Shown: positions 1 to 9,010 of the stretch, in pieces
How positions within the stretch are numbered: position 1 is the first letter of the stretch
How the letters are laid out: each line of letters begins with the position of its first letter
Origin: Rhodocyclaceae bacterium
GTDB taxonomy: Bacteria > Pseudomonadota > Gammaproteobacteria > Burkholderiales > Rhodocyclaceae
Assembly: GCA_008933825.1 (NCBI GenBank)
Contig: WBUF01000014.1
Span: 1-44,950, forward strand
Direction of reading: 5' to 3'
DNA length: 44,950 nucleotides
The notes under the pieces: model-generated
Databases searched by the model: none
What the model saw: only the letters and a program-made list of their open reading frames with translations
What the model was told of the DNA's origin: nothing
Position numbers and translations under genes: made by a program

Positions 1-1
1 G

Positions 2-778
2 CCGGCGCCAGCCGCGGTCGCACCCGCCAGTTCGACGCCTGGAGCCGCCGCGGCCCCCCGTCCAGCCGTGCCGGCGAAGAACGAGGAGGAAGCAATCGCC
101 GTCCCGCCGCGACTGACTCCTGCCACCAGGCCGGCAGCGTCCTCACCTGCCGCGTCCTCATCCGCCGCACCGCCCCCGGAGAGCCCGATCCGCATCACGA
201 CGGGCCGGGCGAAGGTGAATCCGCAGGTGGCCAGCGCCTACCAGGCCCTCCAGTCCGGCGACCTCGCCACTGCCCAGCGCGATTACCGGCAGGTTCTGAA
301 GGGCGAGCCGAAGAACACCGACGCCCTGCACGGCCTGGCCGCCATCAGCCTGAGCCAGGGACAGCCCGAGGCGGCGGAGGAATTCTTCCTGCGCGCCCTG
401 GAAGCCGATCCGAAGGATGCGGCCGCGCAAGCCGGGCTGATCGGCCTGCGCGGCCAGGTCGACCCGATGCAATCCGAGAGCCGGTTGAAGAACCTGCTGG
501 CCGGGCAGCCCGAATCCCCCGCGCTGAACTTCGCTCTGGGCAATCTCTACGCCCGGCAGGGCCGCTGGAACGATGCCCAGCAGTCTTACTTCCGCGCCTT
601 CGCCGCCGACAGCGAGAACCCCGACTACCAGTTCAACCTGGCCGTCAGCCTGGACCAGCTGCGCCAACCCAAGCTCGCCTTGCAGTATTATCAGGGGGCG
701 CTCGCCGCCGCCGCCCAGCGCCCTGCCGCCTTCGACAGGAACCAGGTCGCCGGGCGCGTCAGTGAACTGCAAAAATAA
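2..778 (+). CDS. TPR protein of the MSHA-like pilus cluster (MshN-like), 5' partial
   Basis: The frame is open to the first base of the window, so the true start lies outside; a GTG at 68 is only an internal candidate. The visible N-terminal part is a low-complexity Ala/Pro/Ser linker. From about base 225 tetratricopeptide-type helical pairs follow (ALQSGDLATAQRDYRQVLK, then ALHGLAAISLSQGQPEAAEE, then a pair near FALGNLYARQGRWNDAQQ). TPR proteins at this place in MSHA clusters (MshN) help assemble the pilus, usually tethered to the inner membrane through an N-terminal segment, which here would be beyond the edge. It lies 20 nt upstream of the ATPase gene in the same direction. Assignment to MshN rests on repeats plus position, not on a specific motif. 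Confidence 0.75.
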   Translation, partial: PAPAAVAPASSTPGAAAAPRPAVPAKNEEEAIAVPPRLTPATRPAASSPAASSSAAPPPESPIRITTGRAKVNPQVASAYQALQSGDLATAQRDYRQVLKGEPKNTDALHGLAAISLSQGQPEAAEEFFLRALEADPKDAAAQAGLIGLRGQVDPMQSESRLKNLLAGQPESPALNFALGNLYARQGRWNDAQQSYFRAFAADSENPDYQFNLAVSLDQLRQPKLALQYYQGALAAAAQRPAAFDRNQVAGRVSELQK

Positions 779-798
779 CCCGCGCCCGACCTGGCGCC

Positions 799-2511
799 AT
801 GGAGATGAATTCGCCCGCACCGCATCGACGGCCGCTCGGCCAGATACTGATCGCGCAGGGAGTCATCAGCGAAGACCAGCTGCGCATCGCGCTGCTGGAG
901 CAGATGAAGTCCAACCAGCCGGTCGGCAAGCTGCTGGTCAGCCTCGGTTTCATCACCGAGGCCACGCTGCGCGACGCGCTCGGCGAAAGCCTCGGCAAGA
1001 AGAGCGTCGACCTCTCCCACGCCATCATCGACCCGGCCGCCCTGCGCCTGGTGCCGCAGGAACTTGCCAAGCGCCACCGCCTGCTGCCGCTCGACTACGA
1101 CCGCACCCGGCACCGCATGACGGTGGCAATCGCCGACGTAAACGACATCGTCGCGCTCGACAAGCTGCGCTCGCTGACCCACGACGATTTGCAGATCGAC
1201 ACGGTGCTGGCCGGCGAGTCCGAGATCGCCCGCGCCATCGACCAGTACTACGGCCACGAACTGTCGATCGACGGCATCCTGCACGAGATCGAGACCGGCG
1301 AGATCGACTGGCGCAGCCTGGCCGCCACCAGCGACGAATACAGCCAGCCGGTGGTGCGCCTCATCGACGCCATCCTCACCGACGCCGTCAAGCGCGACGC
1401 CTCCGACGTGCACTTCGAGCCGGAGCAGAACTTCCTGCGCATCCGCTACCGCATCGACGGCCTGCTGCGGCAGATCCGCGCCCTGCACAAGTCCTACTGG
1501 CCCGCGATGGCCGTGCGCATCAAGGTGATGAGCAACATGAACATCGCCGAGACGCGCGCGCCGCAGGACGGCCGCATCTCGCTCAACATCAGCGGCCGGC
1601 CGGTCGACTTCCGCGTTTCCGCCCAGCCGACCATCCACGGCGAAAACGTCGTGCTGCGCATCCTCGACCGCCAGAAGGGCATCGTGCCGCTCGACCAGGT
1701 CGGCCTCGATGACGCCCAGCTCGACCAGTTGAAGCTCATGATCGCCCGCCCCGAGGGCATCATCCTCGTCACGGGGCCGACCGGCAGCGGCAAGACCACC
1801 ACCCTCTACTCGGTGCTCAACCACATCAACGAGGAGGGCATCAACATCATGACCCTGGAGGATCCGGTCGAATACCCGATGGCCATGATCCGCCAGACCT
1901 CGGTGGCCGAAGCGGCCAAGCTCGACTTCGCCAACGGCGTGCGCTCGATGATGCGGCAGGACCCCGACGTCATCCTGGTCGGCGAGATCCGCGACGCCGA
2001 CACCGCCGAGATGGCCTTCCGCGCCGCCATGACCGGCCACCAGGTGTATTCCACCCTGCACACCAACTCGGCCATCGGCGCCATCCCGCGACTGCTCGAC
2101 ATCGGCGTGCTGCCCGACATCATGGCCGGCAACATCATCGGCGTCGTCGCCCAGCGCCTGGTGCGCAAGCTGTGCCCGCACTGCAAGAAGCCGTATGGCG
2201 CCGAGCCGCACGAGATGCGCCTGCTCGGCTTCGCCTCGGACGTGACGCCGCCGACGCTGTACCGCGCCAGCGGCTGCGAGCACTGCGAATACCAGGGCTA
2301 CCGCGGCCGCCAGGCCATCATGGAACTGCTGCGCCTGGATGCCGACCTCGACGAGCTGGTGGCACGCCGCGCCACCATGCGGGAGATGAAACGGGCGGCG
2401 CTGGACAAGGGCTTCCGCAGCCTGGCCGAGGACGGCCTGCGGCGGGTGCGCGAGGGCTCCACCTCGATCGAGGAAGTCGGCCGCGTGGTCGACCTGACGG
2501 AGCGCATGTGA
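799..2511 (+). CDS. mshE: MSHA/type IV pilus assembly ATPase, GspE/PilB/MshE family
   Basis: A 570-residue secretion ATPase that powers pilus extension at the cytoplasmic face of the inner membrane. Residues about 10-60 hold two MshEN-type motifs (PLGQILIAQGVISEDQLRIA and PVGKLLVSLGFITEATLRDA), the kind of N-terminal module that binds cyclic di-GMP in MshE. Walker A GPTGSGKTTT is at about 326-335, Walker B ILVGEIRD near 392, and the tetracysteine zinc site is CPHC (about 460) plus CEHC (about 494). The length fits the family. The ATG at 799 is used; a second ATG at 805 is equally possible because no clear ribosome binding site separates them. It ends 1 nt before the GspF-like gene, consistent with one operon. 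Confidence 0.93.
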   Translation: MEMNSPAPHRRPLGQILIAQGVISEDQLRIALLEQMKSNQPVGKLLVSLGFITEATLRDALGESLGKKSVDLSHAIIDPAALRLVPQELAKRHRLLPLDYDRTRHRMTVAIADVNDIVALDKLRSLTHDDLQIDTVLAGESEIARAIDQYYGHELSIDGILHEIETGEIDWRSLAATSDEYSQPVVRLIDAILTDAVKRDASDVHFEPEQNFLRIRYRIDGLLRQIRALHKSYWPAMAVRIKVMSNMNIAETRAPQDGRISLNISGRPVDFRVSAQPTIHGENVVLRILDRQKGIVPLDQVGLDDAQLDQLKLMIARPEGIILVTGPTGSGKTTTLYSVLNHINEEGINIMTLEDPVEYPMAMIRQTSVAEAAKLDFANGVRSMMRQDPDVILVGEIRDADTAEMAFRAAMTGHQVYSTLHTNSAIGAIPRLLDIGVLPDIMAGNIIGVVAQRLVRKLCPHCKKPYGAEPHEMRLLGFASDVTPPTLYRASGCEHCEYQGYRGRQAIMELLRLDADLDELVARRATMREMKRAALDKGFRSLAEDGLRRVREGSTSIEEVGRVVDLTERM

Positions 2512-2512
2512 C

Positions 2513-3715
2513 ATGGCGCTATTCACCTACAAGGCGATGAACAGCGGCGGCCGCGTCGTGCATGGGCAGATCGATGCCATCAACCTGGTCGACCTCGAGA
2601 TGCGCCTCAAGCGCCTGGAGCTCGACTTCATCAACGGCAACGAGCTGCGCCGGAGCGGACTTTTGCGCGGCGGCAAGATTCCCAAGCGCGAACTGATCAA
2701 TTTCTGCTTTCACATGGAGCAGCTCACCCGCGCCGGCGTGCCGATCCTGGACGGTCTCGCCGACCTGCGCGACAGCCTCTTCCACCCGCGCTTCCGCGAG
2801 GTGATCGCCAGCATGATCGAATCGATCGAGGGCGGCCGCACCCTCTCGCAGGCAATGTCCGAGCATCCGAAGGTCTTCGACAAGGTCTTCAGCAGCCTGA
2901 TCCGCGCCGGCGAAAACACCGGCAACCTGCCGGCCGTCCTGAAGAGCCTGAACGAATCGCTGAAATGGGAGGACGAACTGGCCTCCCACACCAAGAAGCT
3001 GTTCATGTATCCGGCCTTCGTCGGCACCATCGTCCTCGGCGTGACCTTCTTCCTGATGGTCTACCTGGTGCCGCAGATGGCCGGCTTCATCAAGAACATG
3101 GGGCAGGACATGCCGACGCAGACCCGGCTGCTGCTGGCCACCTCGGCATTCGTGCAGAAGTACTGGTATCTCTTCCTGCTCGTTCCGGCCGCCCTGGCGA
3201 TCGGCATCAAGGTCGGCGTCGAGACCAATCCCGCCTTCCGCCACCGCTTCGACGAGTTCAAGCTGGCGCTGCCCGTCGTCGGGCCGATCCTGCGCAAGAT
3301 CATCCTGTCCCGCTTCGCCAGCGTCTTCGCCATGATGTACGCCTCGGGCATCGCCATCATCGACTCGATCCGCGCCACCGAGGATGTCGTCGGCAATACC
3401 GTGATCCAGGACGGCCTGCAGCGCGTCGGCCAGCTGATCGCCGAGGGGCAGAACGTCACGGTGGCCTTCCAGAACATCGGCCTCTTCCCGCCGCTGGTGA
3501 TCCGCATGCTCAGGGTCGGCGAGAACACCGGCGCCCTGGACACCGCGCTGCTCAACGTTTCCTACTTCTACAACCGCGACGTGAAGGAGTCCATCGAAAA
3601 GGTGCAGGCCATGATCGAGCCGGCGATGACGCTGATCCTCGGCTCCATCCTCGGCTGGGTCATGCTCTCGGTGCTCGGCCCCATTTACGACGTCATCACC
3701 AAGCTGAAAATCTGA
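2513..3715 (+). CDS. mshG: Type IV pilus inner-membrane platform protein, GspF/PilC/MshG family
   Basis: A 400-residue platform protein through which the assembly ATPase acts on pilin subunits. It has the usual duplicated T2SSF domain: the first copy at about 65-190 (FHMEQLTRAGVPILDGL, SLIRAGENTGNLP), the second at about 265-390 (RFASVFAMMYASGIAIIDSI, RVGENTGALDTALL). Hydrophobic spans sit near 165-190, 215-235 and 370-395. It starts 1 nt after the ATPase stop, and its TGA overlaps the ATG of the following actin-like gene, so the genes are almost certainly translationally coupled. Confidence 0.93.
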   Translation: MALFTYKAMNSGGRVVHGQIDAINLVDLEMRLKRLELDFINGNELRRSGLLRGGKIPKRELINFCFHMEQLTRAGVPILDGLADLRDSLFHPRFREVIASMIESIEGGRTLSQAMSEHPKVFDKVFSSLIRAGENTGNLPAVLKSLNESLKWEDELASHTKKLFMYPAFVGTIVLGVTFFLMVYLVPQMAGFIKNMGQDMPTQTRLLLATSAFVQKYWYLFLLVPAALAIGIKVGVETNPAFRHRFDEFKLALPVVGPILRKIILSRFASVFAMMYASGIAIIDSIRATEDVVGNTVIQDGLQRVGQLIAEGQNVTVAFQNIGLFPPLVIRMLRVGENTGALDTALLNVSYFYNRDVKESIEKVQAMIEPAMTLILGSILGWVMLSVLGPIYDVITKLKI

Positions 3716-5259
3716 TGCCCCAGCAACGTCTCCTCTATCTGGACGGCAGCCACCTCAGCGCCTCGCTGTGGCAGGGCGGAGTGCTGCGCGAAGAAGGCCA
3801 TTTCCCGCAGAACGAGTCGGGCGCGGCCGCCTTTGCCGAATACCTGTCGCAGCATCGCGGCAGCAACTTCTCCATGCTCGCCGACATCGCCGACGAAGGC
3901 TTCCAGATCGAGACGCTGCCCTACACGCAGGGCGCCGACCGCAATGCCCTCCTGGCGCGCAAGCTGGGGCAGTATTTCTACGGTTCTCCGCTGGCCACGG
4001 CCGTCTCCTATGGCCGCGAGAAGTCCGGCCGCAAGGACGAGCGCTTCATGCTCACCGCCCTGACGCGCCCGCAGCTCTTCGAGCCCTGGCTCGCCGCCCT
4101 GCGCGCCGCCGAGGTGCAGCTGGCCGGCATCTGGTCCCTGCCCCTGCTCGGCGGCGCCCTGCTCGATAAGCTGCAGGCCGGCAAAAAGCGCTGCCTGCTC
4201 GTGTCGATCACGCGCGGCGGCATCCGGCAGAGCTTCTACGAGGACGGCCAGCTCAAGTTCAGCCGGCTGTCGCCGGCCGCGGCAGCCGGCGCCGCCGAGA
4301 TGGCCGCCAGCTGCGCTGCGGAAGTCGCGAAGATCCACCAGTACCTCCTCGGCCAGCGCCTGGTGGCGCGCGGTGCGCCGCTGCCCGTCATCGCCCTGGT
4401 GCACCCGGCCCAGAGCGGCATCTTCTTGGAGCAGTGCAAGAACTCGGAGGAACTGCAGATCACCCTGCAGGACCAGCACGCCGTCTGCAGGCTCCTCAAG
4501 CTGAAGACCCTGCCGCAGGATTCCCGCAGCGAATCGCTGTACCTGCACCTGCTGGCGCAGAACCCGCCGCGCGAGCAGTTCGCCCCGCCGCCGGAGCGCC
4601 GCTTCTACCGCCTCTGGCAAACGCGCAACTGGCTGCTCAAGGGTGGTGCGCTCGTCCTGCTCGGCTGCCTGCTGTTCGCCGGGCGCGAACTGGTGAATGC
4701 CCTCGAGGCCCGCTCCGCCACCGAGGCCCTGCTGCAGCAGGCCGAGGCCGACATGCAGCGGTACCAGTCCATCCAGAAAACCTTCCCGCCGATGCCCGCC
4801 AGCACGGACAGCCTGCGCGCGGTGATCAACCGCTTCGAGGATCTCGAAAAGCGCACGGCGCCGATCGAAGCCACCTATCTGGCCGTCAGCCGCGCGCTCG
4901 GCGAAGTCCCGAAAGCCGACATCGAGCGCATCCAGTGGCAGCTCAGCGCCAATCCGGACGAAGGCCTGCTCTTCCAGGCCGACGCGCGCAAGCCGGCGCC
5001 CGCCGCCTCCGGAAACGCAATGCACGCCACCGCCGTCGTGCACGGCCTGCTGCCGGCGTCGATGGCCGCCGACCAGCGCGGCCAGCTGGAAACGGTGAAT
5101 GCCTTCGCCGACGCCCTGCGCAGGGACGCCGGCCTGAGGGTCACCATCCAGCGCATGCCCTTCGACATCGAATCCGGCAAATCGCTGAAAAGCTCGAGCG
5201 AGACCGAGCAGGCGGCGACCCAGTTGAAGTTCGTCATCCACCTCAGCAGGAAGCTGTGA
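3715..5259 (+). CDS. PilM/MshI-like actin-fold protein fused to a PilN-like membrane segment
   Basis: A 514-residue protein. The N-terminal ~300 residues resemble the actin-like cytoplasmic PilM/MshI part (it begins MPQQRLLYLDGSHLSAS; a Gly/Ala-rich later subdomain). A single transmembrane helix follows at about 305-325 (WLLKGGALVLLGCLLFAG), then a coiled-coil/periplasmic part of ~190 residues like PilN. In canonical type IV pili PilM and PilN are separate proteins joined by a short PilN tail. Here both appear in one chain, as in MshI-type proteins. Start: the ATG overlaps the upstream TGA. It sits between the platform gene and the PilO-like gene, matching pilM-N-O-P order. The fold assignment rests on architecture and context. 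Confidence 0.75.
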   Translation: MPQQRLLYLDGSHLSASLWQGGVLREEGHFPQNESGAAAFAEYLSQHRGSNFSMLADIADEGFQIETLPYTQGADRNALLARKLGQYFYGSPLATAVSYGREKSGRKDERFMLTALTRPQLFEPWLAALRAAEVQLAGIWSLPLLGGALLDKLQAGKKRCLLVSITRGGIRQSFYEDGQLKFSRLSPAAAAGAAEMAASCAAEVAKIHQYLLGQRLVARGAPLPVIALVHPAQSGIFLEQCKNSEELQITLQDQHAVCRLLKLKTLPQDSRSESLYLHLLAQNPPREQFAPPPERRFYRLWQTRNWLLKGGALVLLGCLLFAGRELVNALEARSATEALLQQAEADMQRYQSIQKTFPPMPASTDSLRAVINRFEDLEKRTAPIEATYLAVSRALGEVPKADIERIQWQLSANPDEGLLFQADARKPAPAASGNAMHATAVVHGLLPASMAADQRGQLETVNAFADALRRDAGLRVTIQRMPFDIESGKSLKSSSETEQAATQLKFVIHLSRKL

Positions 5260-5260
5260 C

Positions 5261-5884
5261 ATGGCCGCCGCATTCACCAAGGACGACTTCCGCCGCATCC
5301 AGTTCAGCCTGGCGGCCGCCATCCTCATGGCCGCCGTCGGCGGCGCCGCCGTCTATGCCGCCATGGAACTGCACAAGGCGGAAACGAAAAACAGGGCCGT
5401 GGCGCAATCCAAGCGCAGCGAAAGCCATGGGCGCCTGGCGCGCGCGCGCGACGAGGAACAGGAAATCAAGCAGAAGATCGCCCGCTACAACGCGCTTTCG
5501 GGCCGCGGCATCTTCGGCGAGGAGCGCCGCCTCGACTGGGTCGAGCGTGTGCGCGCCATCCGGAGCGGGCGCAAGCTCTACGACATCCAGTACGAAATCG
5601 CCCCGCAGCAGGCCCTCGATCCCACTGTCGCGCCCATCGCCAGCGCCAACTACGACTTCCTTTCCAGCACCATGCAACTGCGCATGAAGCTGCTGCACGA
5701 GGGCGACCTGCTCAACTTCCTCGCCGACCTGCGCGAGCAGGCGCCCGCCTACATCCGCGCGCGCCGCTGCGACGTCGAACGCCTGCCCAAGGGCGCCGTC
5801 GCCCAATCCGAGGCGGTGCCCCCGCAACTCGGCGCCGAATGCGCCATCGACTGGATCACCATTCGCGAGAGGAAAGGCGCATGA
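5261..5884 (+). CDS. PilO/MshJ-like inner-membrane alignment protein
   Basis: A 207-residue bitopic protein: a short cytoplasmic start, a transmembrane helix at about 16-36 (SLAAAILMAAVGGAAVYAAM), a charged coiled coil at about 38-75, then a periplasmic domain. This is the PilO/MshJ architecture, which with the PilN-like protein links the cytoplasmic ring to the periplasm. The ATG at 5261 follows the previous stop by 1 nt, and the TGA overlaps the next ATG. No sequence-specific motif identifies it; the call comes from topology and position. Confidence 0.72.
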   Translation: MAAAFTKDDFRRIQFSLAAAILMAAVGGAAVYAAMELHKAETKNRAVAQSKRSESHGRLARARDEEQEIKQKIARYNALSGRGIFGEERRLDWVERVRAIRSGRKLYDIQYEIAPQQALDPTVAPIASANYDFLSSTMQLRMKLLHEGDLLNFLADLREQAPAYIRARRCDVERLPKGAVAQSEAVPPQLGAECAIDWITIRERKGA

Positions 5885-6375
5885 CGGACCGTTCCGCATT
5901 CGCGACAAACTCCGCCCGGGGCCTGCCCGGCGGACCGCGCTTCGGCCCGGCATCCGTCCTGCTCGCCGCCCTCCTGCTGATTCCGGCTGCGCCCGTCCCC
6001 GCCGAAGAGCTCGGCCGCCTGTTCCTCACGCCCGAGCGCCGCGCCGCGCTCGAACGCCAGCGCCAGCTCAACATCCGCGAAACCGAGGCCAAGGTCGTCG
6101 AGGGCGACACGCTCGGCGTATCCGGCATCGTCCAGCGCAGCAGCGGCCGCAGCACCGCCTGGATCAACAACACCCCGCAGGACGAAAAAGACGAGACCGG
6201 CGTGCGCATCCGGATCGACCGCGCCAACCCGGGCCAGGCCACCGTCGTCGCCGGCGAGGAGCAGCCCGCCTCCCTCAAGGTCGGCGAGACCGTCAATCGC
6301 AGCACGCGCGAGACCAGCAGCGGCATCGGCGAGGGGCGCATCGTCGTCAAGGGCGGAACGGGCAAGCCCAGGTAG
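5881..6375 (+). CDS. Secreted MshK/PilP-like pilus protein
   Basis: A 164-residue protein with a hydrophobic export signal at about 24-41 (SVLLAALLLIPAAPVPA), followed by a charged linker (LTPERRAALERQRQLNIRET) and a small beta-rich domain (LGVSGIVQRSSGRSTAWINN) like the outer-membrane-contacting domain of PilP and MshK. Its role would be to connect the inner-membrane alignment complex to the secretin. The start at 5881 overlaps the previous stop (ATGA). It completes a pilM/N-O-P-like order. The GIVxR...WINN pattern is what PilP/MshK/GspC-type domains typically show; the exact subfamily is not certain. Confidence 0.7.
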   Translation: MTDRSAFATNSARGLPGGPRFGPASVLLAALLLIPAAPVPAEELGRLFLTPERRAALERQRQLNIRETEAKVVEGDTLGVSGIVQRSSGRSTAWINNTPQDEKDETGVRIRIDRANPGQATVVAGEEQPASLKVGETVNRSTRETSSGIGEGRIVVKGGTGKPR

Positions 6376-6399
6376 CCGCGCCGGCCGCACCCCCCGCAC

Positions 6400-8868
6400 A
6401 TGAGGCGCGAAAAGTCAGTCCCCGCAGCACGGCGAGCCATCCGGCACAGCCGGGGCATCGCCCTGCTCGCCTTCCTTGCCGCCCTGGTGGCGGTCGGACT
6501 GGCCTTTTTCATCGGCAACCTGACTCCACAGGTGATGGAAGCCCGCCGCGTGCAGCGCACCGAGGAGGCGTTGGCGCAGGCGCGCGAGGCGCTGATCGGT
6601 CATGCCCTGCGCTACCGAGACGACCAAGCCGCCCAGGGACAAGCCAATCGAATGTACGGCTACCTGCCGCTGCCGGATCTGGGGCACAACCCCTCGGACT
6701 GGACGGATCGCAACAACAACCCCGGGTGCAAGGCAGAAGGCTGCGACGCCGCCAACTTTTCAGGCAACGCGCTCAATACCACGGTTATCGGCCGCCTGCC
6801 GTGGCGCACTCTGGGTATCGAACCGCTGCGCGACGGCAATGGGGAATGCCTATGGTACGCCGTCTCCGGCAGCCATCAGCGCCAGCAACTAACATCGCCG
6901 ATGAACTGGGACACGCTGGCCCATCTCGATGTCGTCGTCGCCAATGGCAGTGCCTCGCTCGCCGCCGTGCTTGCCTCGGCCCACGAGCGGCCGGTGGCAG
7001 TGATCTTCTCTCCGGGCACGTCGCTGCCGGGGCAGAACAGGGGCACGGATGCGACATACGACGTCACGCAATGCGGAGGCAATTACGACGCGCGAAACTA
7101 TCTCGACCCTCACACCGCAGCGGCACTCGGCGGCATTAGCAACTATCTCGCCGGAACAAACAACGCAAGCGCGGTCACCAATACCGATGCCGGCCGCAAG
7201 GCGCTCACGACGCAGGGCCGCGTGTTCGCCTCTGGCGGCAATTTCCTGCCAAATGCCTGCGATGGCGCCGGCTGCACGCTGGTTGCCAACGACATCGGCC
7301 TGCTGCTGACCGGCGACCAGCTCTTCTCGGCCATCCGCAAGAACACCTACTTCCGCAACGACATCAACGCCCTGCTCGACCGCATGGTGAACTGCCTGCG
7401 CGACCAGCCACCCGCCAGCGGCACGGCCGCGCGCATACCGAACGACGCCTGCTACGACGCCAGCCAGGCCCCGCTCGGCTACTACGATCACTACAAGGAC
7501 CTGGTCTTCCTGGCCAGGCCCACTGCCGCCTTCTCGGTCAACGGCGACAACACCTGCGCCGGTGCATTGATCTTCGCCGGCCAGCGCGGCGGCGCCCAGC
7601 AGCGCGCCACGGTGGCCCAGCAGGCCGATTTCGCCAACTATCTGGAAGGCACCAACCTCGCCAACTTCTCCGCCGCGGGTGCCGCGTTCACCGGCGACAT
7701 CCTGTTCGACCGCGCCCCGCCCCAGGCGCCGGAACAGGACATCGTGCGCTGCATTCCCGGCAGCACCACATTCAAAACCGTCGAGTCGCCGAAGCTGGCC
7801 GAACTGGGTCTCGGCCAGCTCGTCGCCTACGACACCGGCCTGCGCCGGCTGATCCTCGGCCGAAACGATCTCACTACCGCCGACGCCGATGCCCACTATC
7901 TCTTCGGCTGCGCCTGGCTGAACGATGCCCGGCCGCTCAGCGGCGGCCTGCGCGTCTATTTTCGCTTCCAGTTCCGCGATATCGACGACAGCCCAGGTTC
8001 TAGTGTCGGTCTGAACGGTTTCACCTTCGCCGTCGCCGACGCCGACCCCGCGCGCAACAACCTCAACGCCTGCGGCGCGGGAGGCAGTCATCTCGGCTAC
8101 TCGGGCAATAACGGCATCACGTCGAAGATCAACTATCCCAAGATCGGCATCGAATTCGATCAGAGCCGCAACAGCGGCTTCAGCGAATCCGATATCGGCT
8201 CGGCCAATCCCGGCCGGAACGACCCTGATTACACTGTCACATATGGACATAACAGCCACGTTGCCATCCTATATTGGGGGCACGAAACCGCAACAACCGA
8301 TCCGGGGCCTCCTATTTACATCATTACCCAGCCGGACTCCGACGACAACGTGCATGGCTTTCCCTCCGCGGCATTCCTCGCCGCAGGCACGCCGCCGTTG
8401 CCGCCGCGCAATCCGGATGTCTCGCCCGGCATCGCCTTCAAGAACCTCCGCCAGCAAGCCTCGGAGGGAGGCAATAGCTTCATCTATCACGTCCGCATCG
8501 AACTTACCCCGACCGGCCGTACCTACAACGCAGACGCGCGCCTGAGCCACACCGCGTTCCGCACCGAGGCCTGGATCGATTCCAGTCCCAGCGCAGACCA
8601 GCTCAATGCCCTGAAGAACGTCTCGCGCCCGATGAGCATTCTGACTCCCCCTTATCCTGCAACGCTGAGCGATACGGCAATAATGCACGACGTATCGAGC
8701 GGCCTCTCCTGCGAGTTCAATCCCTGTCCGCCCGGCCAGGCCTGCGGCTACGACAACATGTGCTATCGTCCCGCCCTGCAAACGGTACAGCTCGGCTTCA
8801 CCAACTCGCAGCGCACCACCGACCAGGAAATATTCATCGACGATTTTTTTGCGACGTGGTTGCCCTGA
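6400..8868 (+). CDS. Giant minor pilin with C-terminal L-type lectin-like domain (putative tip adhesin)
   Basis: An 822-residue protein. Residues 1-19 form a basic leader, then a Gly followed by a hydrophobic helix (RG|IALLAFLAALVAVGLAFF), as in type IV prepilins. Position +5 is not Glu, a feature also of GspK-type tip pseudopilins. Residues ~50-180 resemble the minor pilin at 9440 (EALIGHALRY, LPLPDLG, LPWRTLGIEP). Residues ~505-730 look like a legume/L-type lectin sandwich: VYFRFQFRDIDD, GLNGFTFAVADAD, KIGIEFDQSRN, HVAILYWGH. Cys-rich segment near 770-790. It probably caps the pilus and binds a glycan, in the place that MshQ-like proteins hold. Leader bases 6406-6434 match a dispersed repeat. 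The lectin call is by pattern only. Confidence 0.72.
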   Translation: MRREKSVPAARRAIRHSRGIALLAFLAALVAVGLAFFIGNLTPQVMEARRVQRTEEALAQAREALIGHALRYRDDQAAQGQANRMYGYLPLPDLGHNPSDWTDRNNNPGCKAEGCDAANFSGNALNTTVIGRLPWRTLGIEPLRDGNGECLWYAVSGSHQRQQLTSPMNWDTLAHLDVVVANGSASLAAVLASAHERPVAVIFSPGTSLPGQNRGTDATYDVTQCGGNYDARNYLDPHTAAALGGISNYLAGTNNASAVTNTDAGRKALTTQGRVFASGGNFLPNACDGAGCTLVANDIGLLLTGDQLFSAIRKNTYFRNDINALLDRMVNCLRDQPPASGTAARIPNDACYDASQAPLGYYDHYKDLVFLARPTAAFSVNGDNTCAGALIFAGQRGGAQQRATVAQQADFANYLEGTNLANFSAAGAAFTGDILFDRAPPQAPEQDIVRCIPGSTTFKTVESPKLAELGLGQLVAYDTGLRRLILGRNDLTTADADAHYLFGCAWLNDARPLSGGLRVYFRFQFRDIDDSPGSSVGLNGFTFAVADADPARNNLNACGAGGSHLGYSGNNGITSKINYPKIGIEFDQSRNSGFSESDIGSANPGRNDPDYTVTYGHNSHVAILYWGHETATTDPGPPIYIITQPDSDDNVHGFPSAAFLAAGTPPLPPRNPDVSPGIAFKNLRQQASEGGNSFIYHVRIELTPTGRTYNADARLSHTAFRTEAWIDSSPSADQLNALKNVSRPMSILTPPYPATLSDTAIMHDVSSGLSCEFNPCPPGQACGYDNMCYRPALQTVQLGFTNSQRTTDQEIFIDDFFATWLP
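6406..6434 (-). repeat. Dispersed GGGGACTGACTTTT repeat copy in a pilin leader
   Basis: Reads on the minus strand as a GCCGT...GGGGACTGACTTTT unit, the same family as copies at 8870, 9469, 14146, 14828, 16064 and 31051. It lies inside the first codons of the giant minor pilin and encodes its leader residues REKSVPAARR. Confidence 0.65.
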
Positions 8869-8869
8869 T

Positions 8870-8896
8870 CGCCGTCCCACGGAGCCTGACTTTTGC
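8870..8896 (+). repeat. Dispersed GACTGACTTTT-type repeat, diverged copy
   Basis: CGCCGTCCCACGGAGCCTGA followed by CTTTTGCC-like bases begins 1 nt after the stop of the giant pilin gene. It matches the repeat unit seen three times at 14.1-16.1 kb with a few mismatches and lies, like those, at a gene 3' end. Confidence 0.6.
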
Positions 8897-9010
8897 CAAT
8901 CGATGGTTTATGCTTGCCTTCGATAAATAATCCGCATCGAAGAACGCGCCTGGTGCGGCGGGCGAGTGTTGCGGTTGCCTTATCTATTGGCTGACTCGGC
9001 GGAGGACGAT

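Noticed and set aside
691..2526. Long minus-strand open frame opposite the pilus ATPase, and similar long frames opposite other genes (for example 3685-5328, 10290-11525, 17235-20303, 33667-35958)
   Set aside because: These are antisense shadows from the high GC content; they show no domain pattern, and the opposite strand holds clear protein families.
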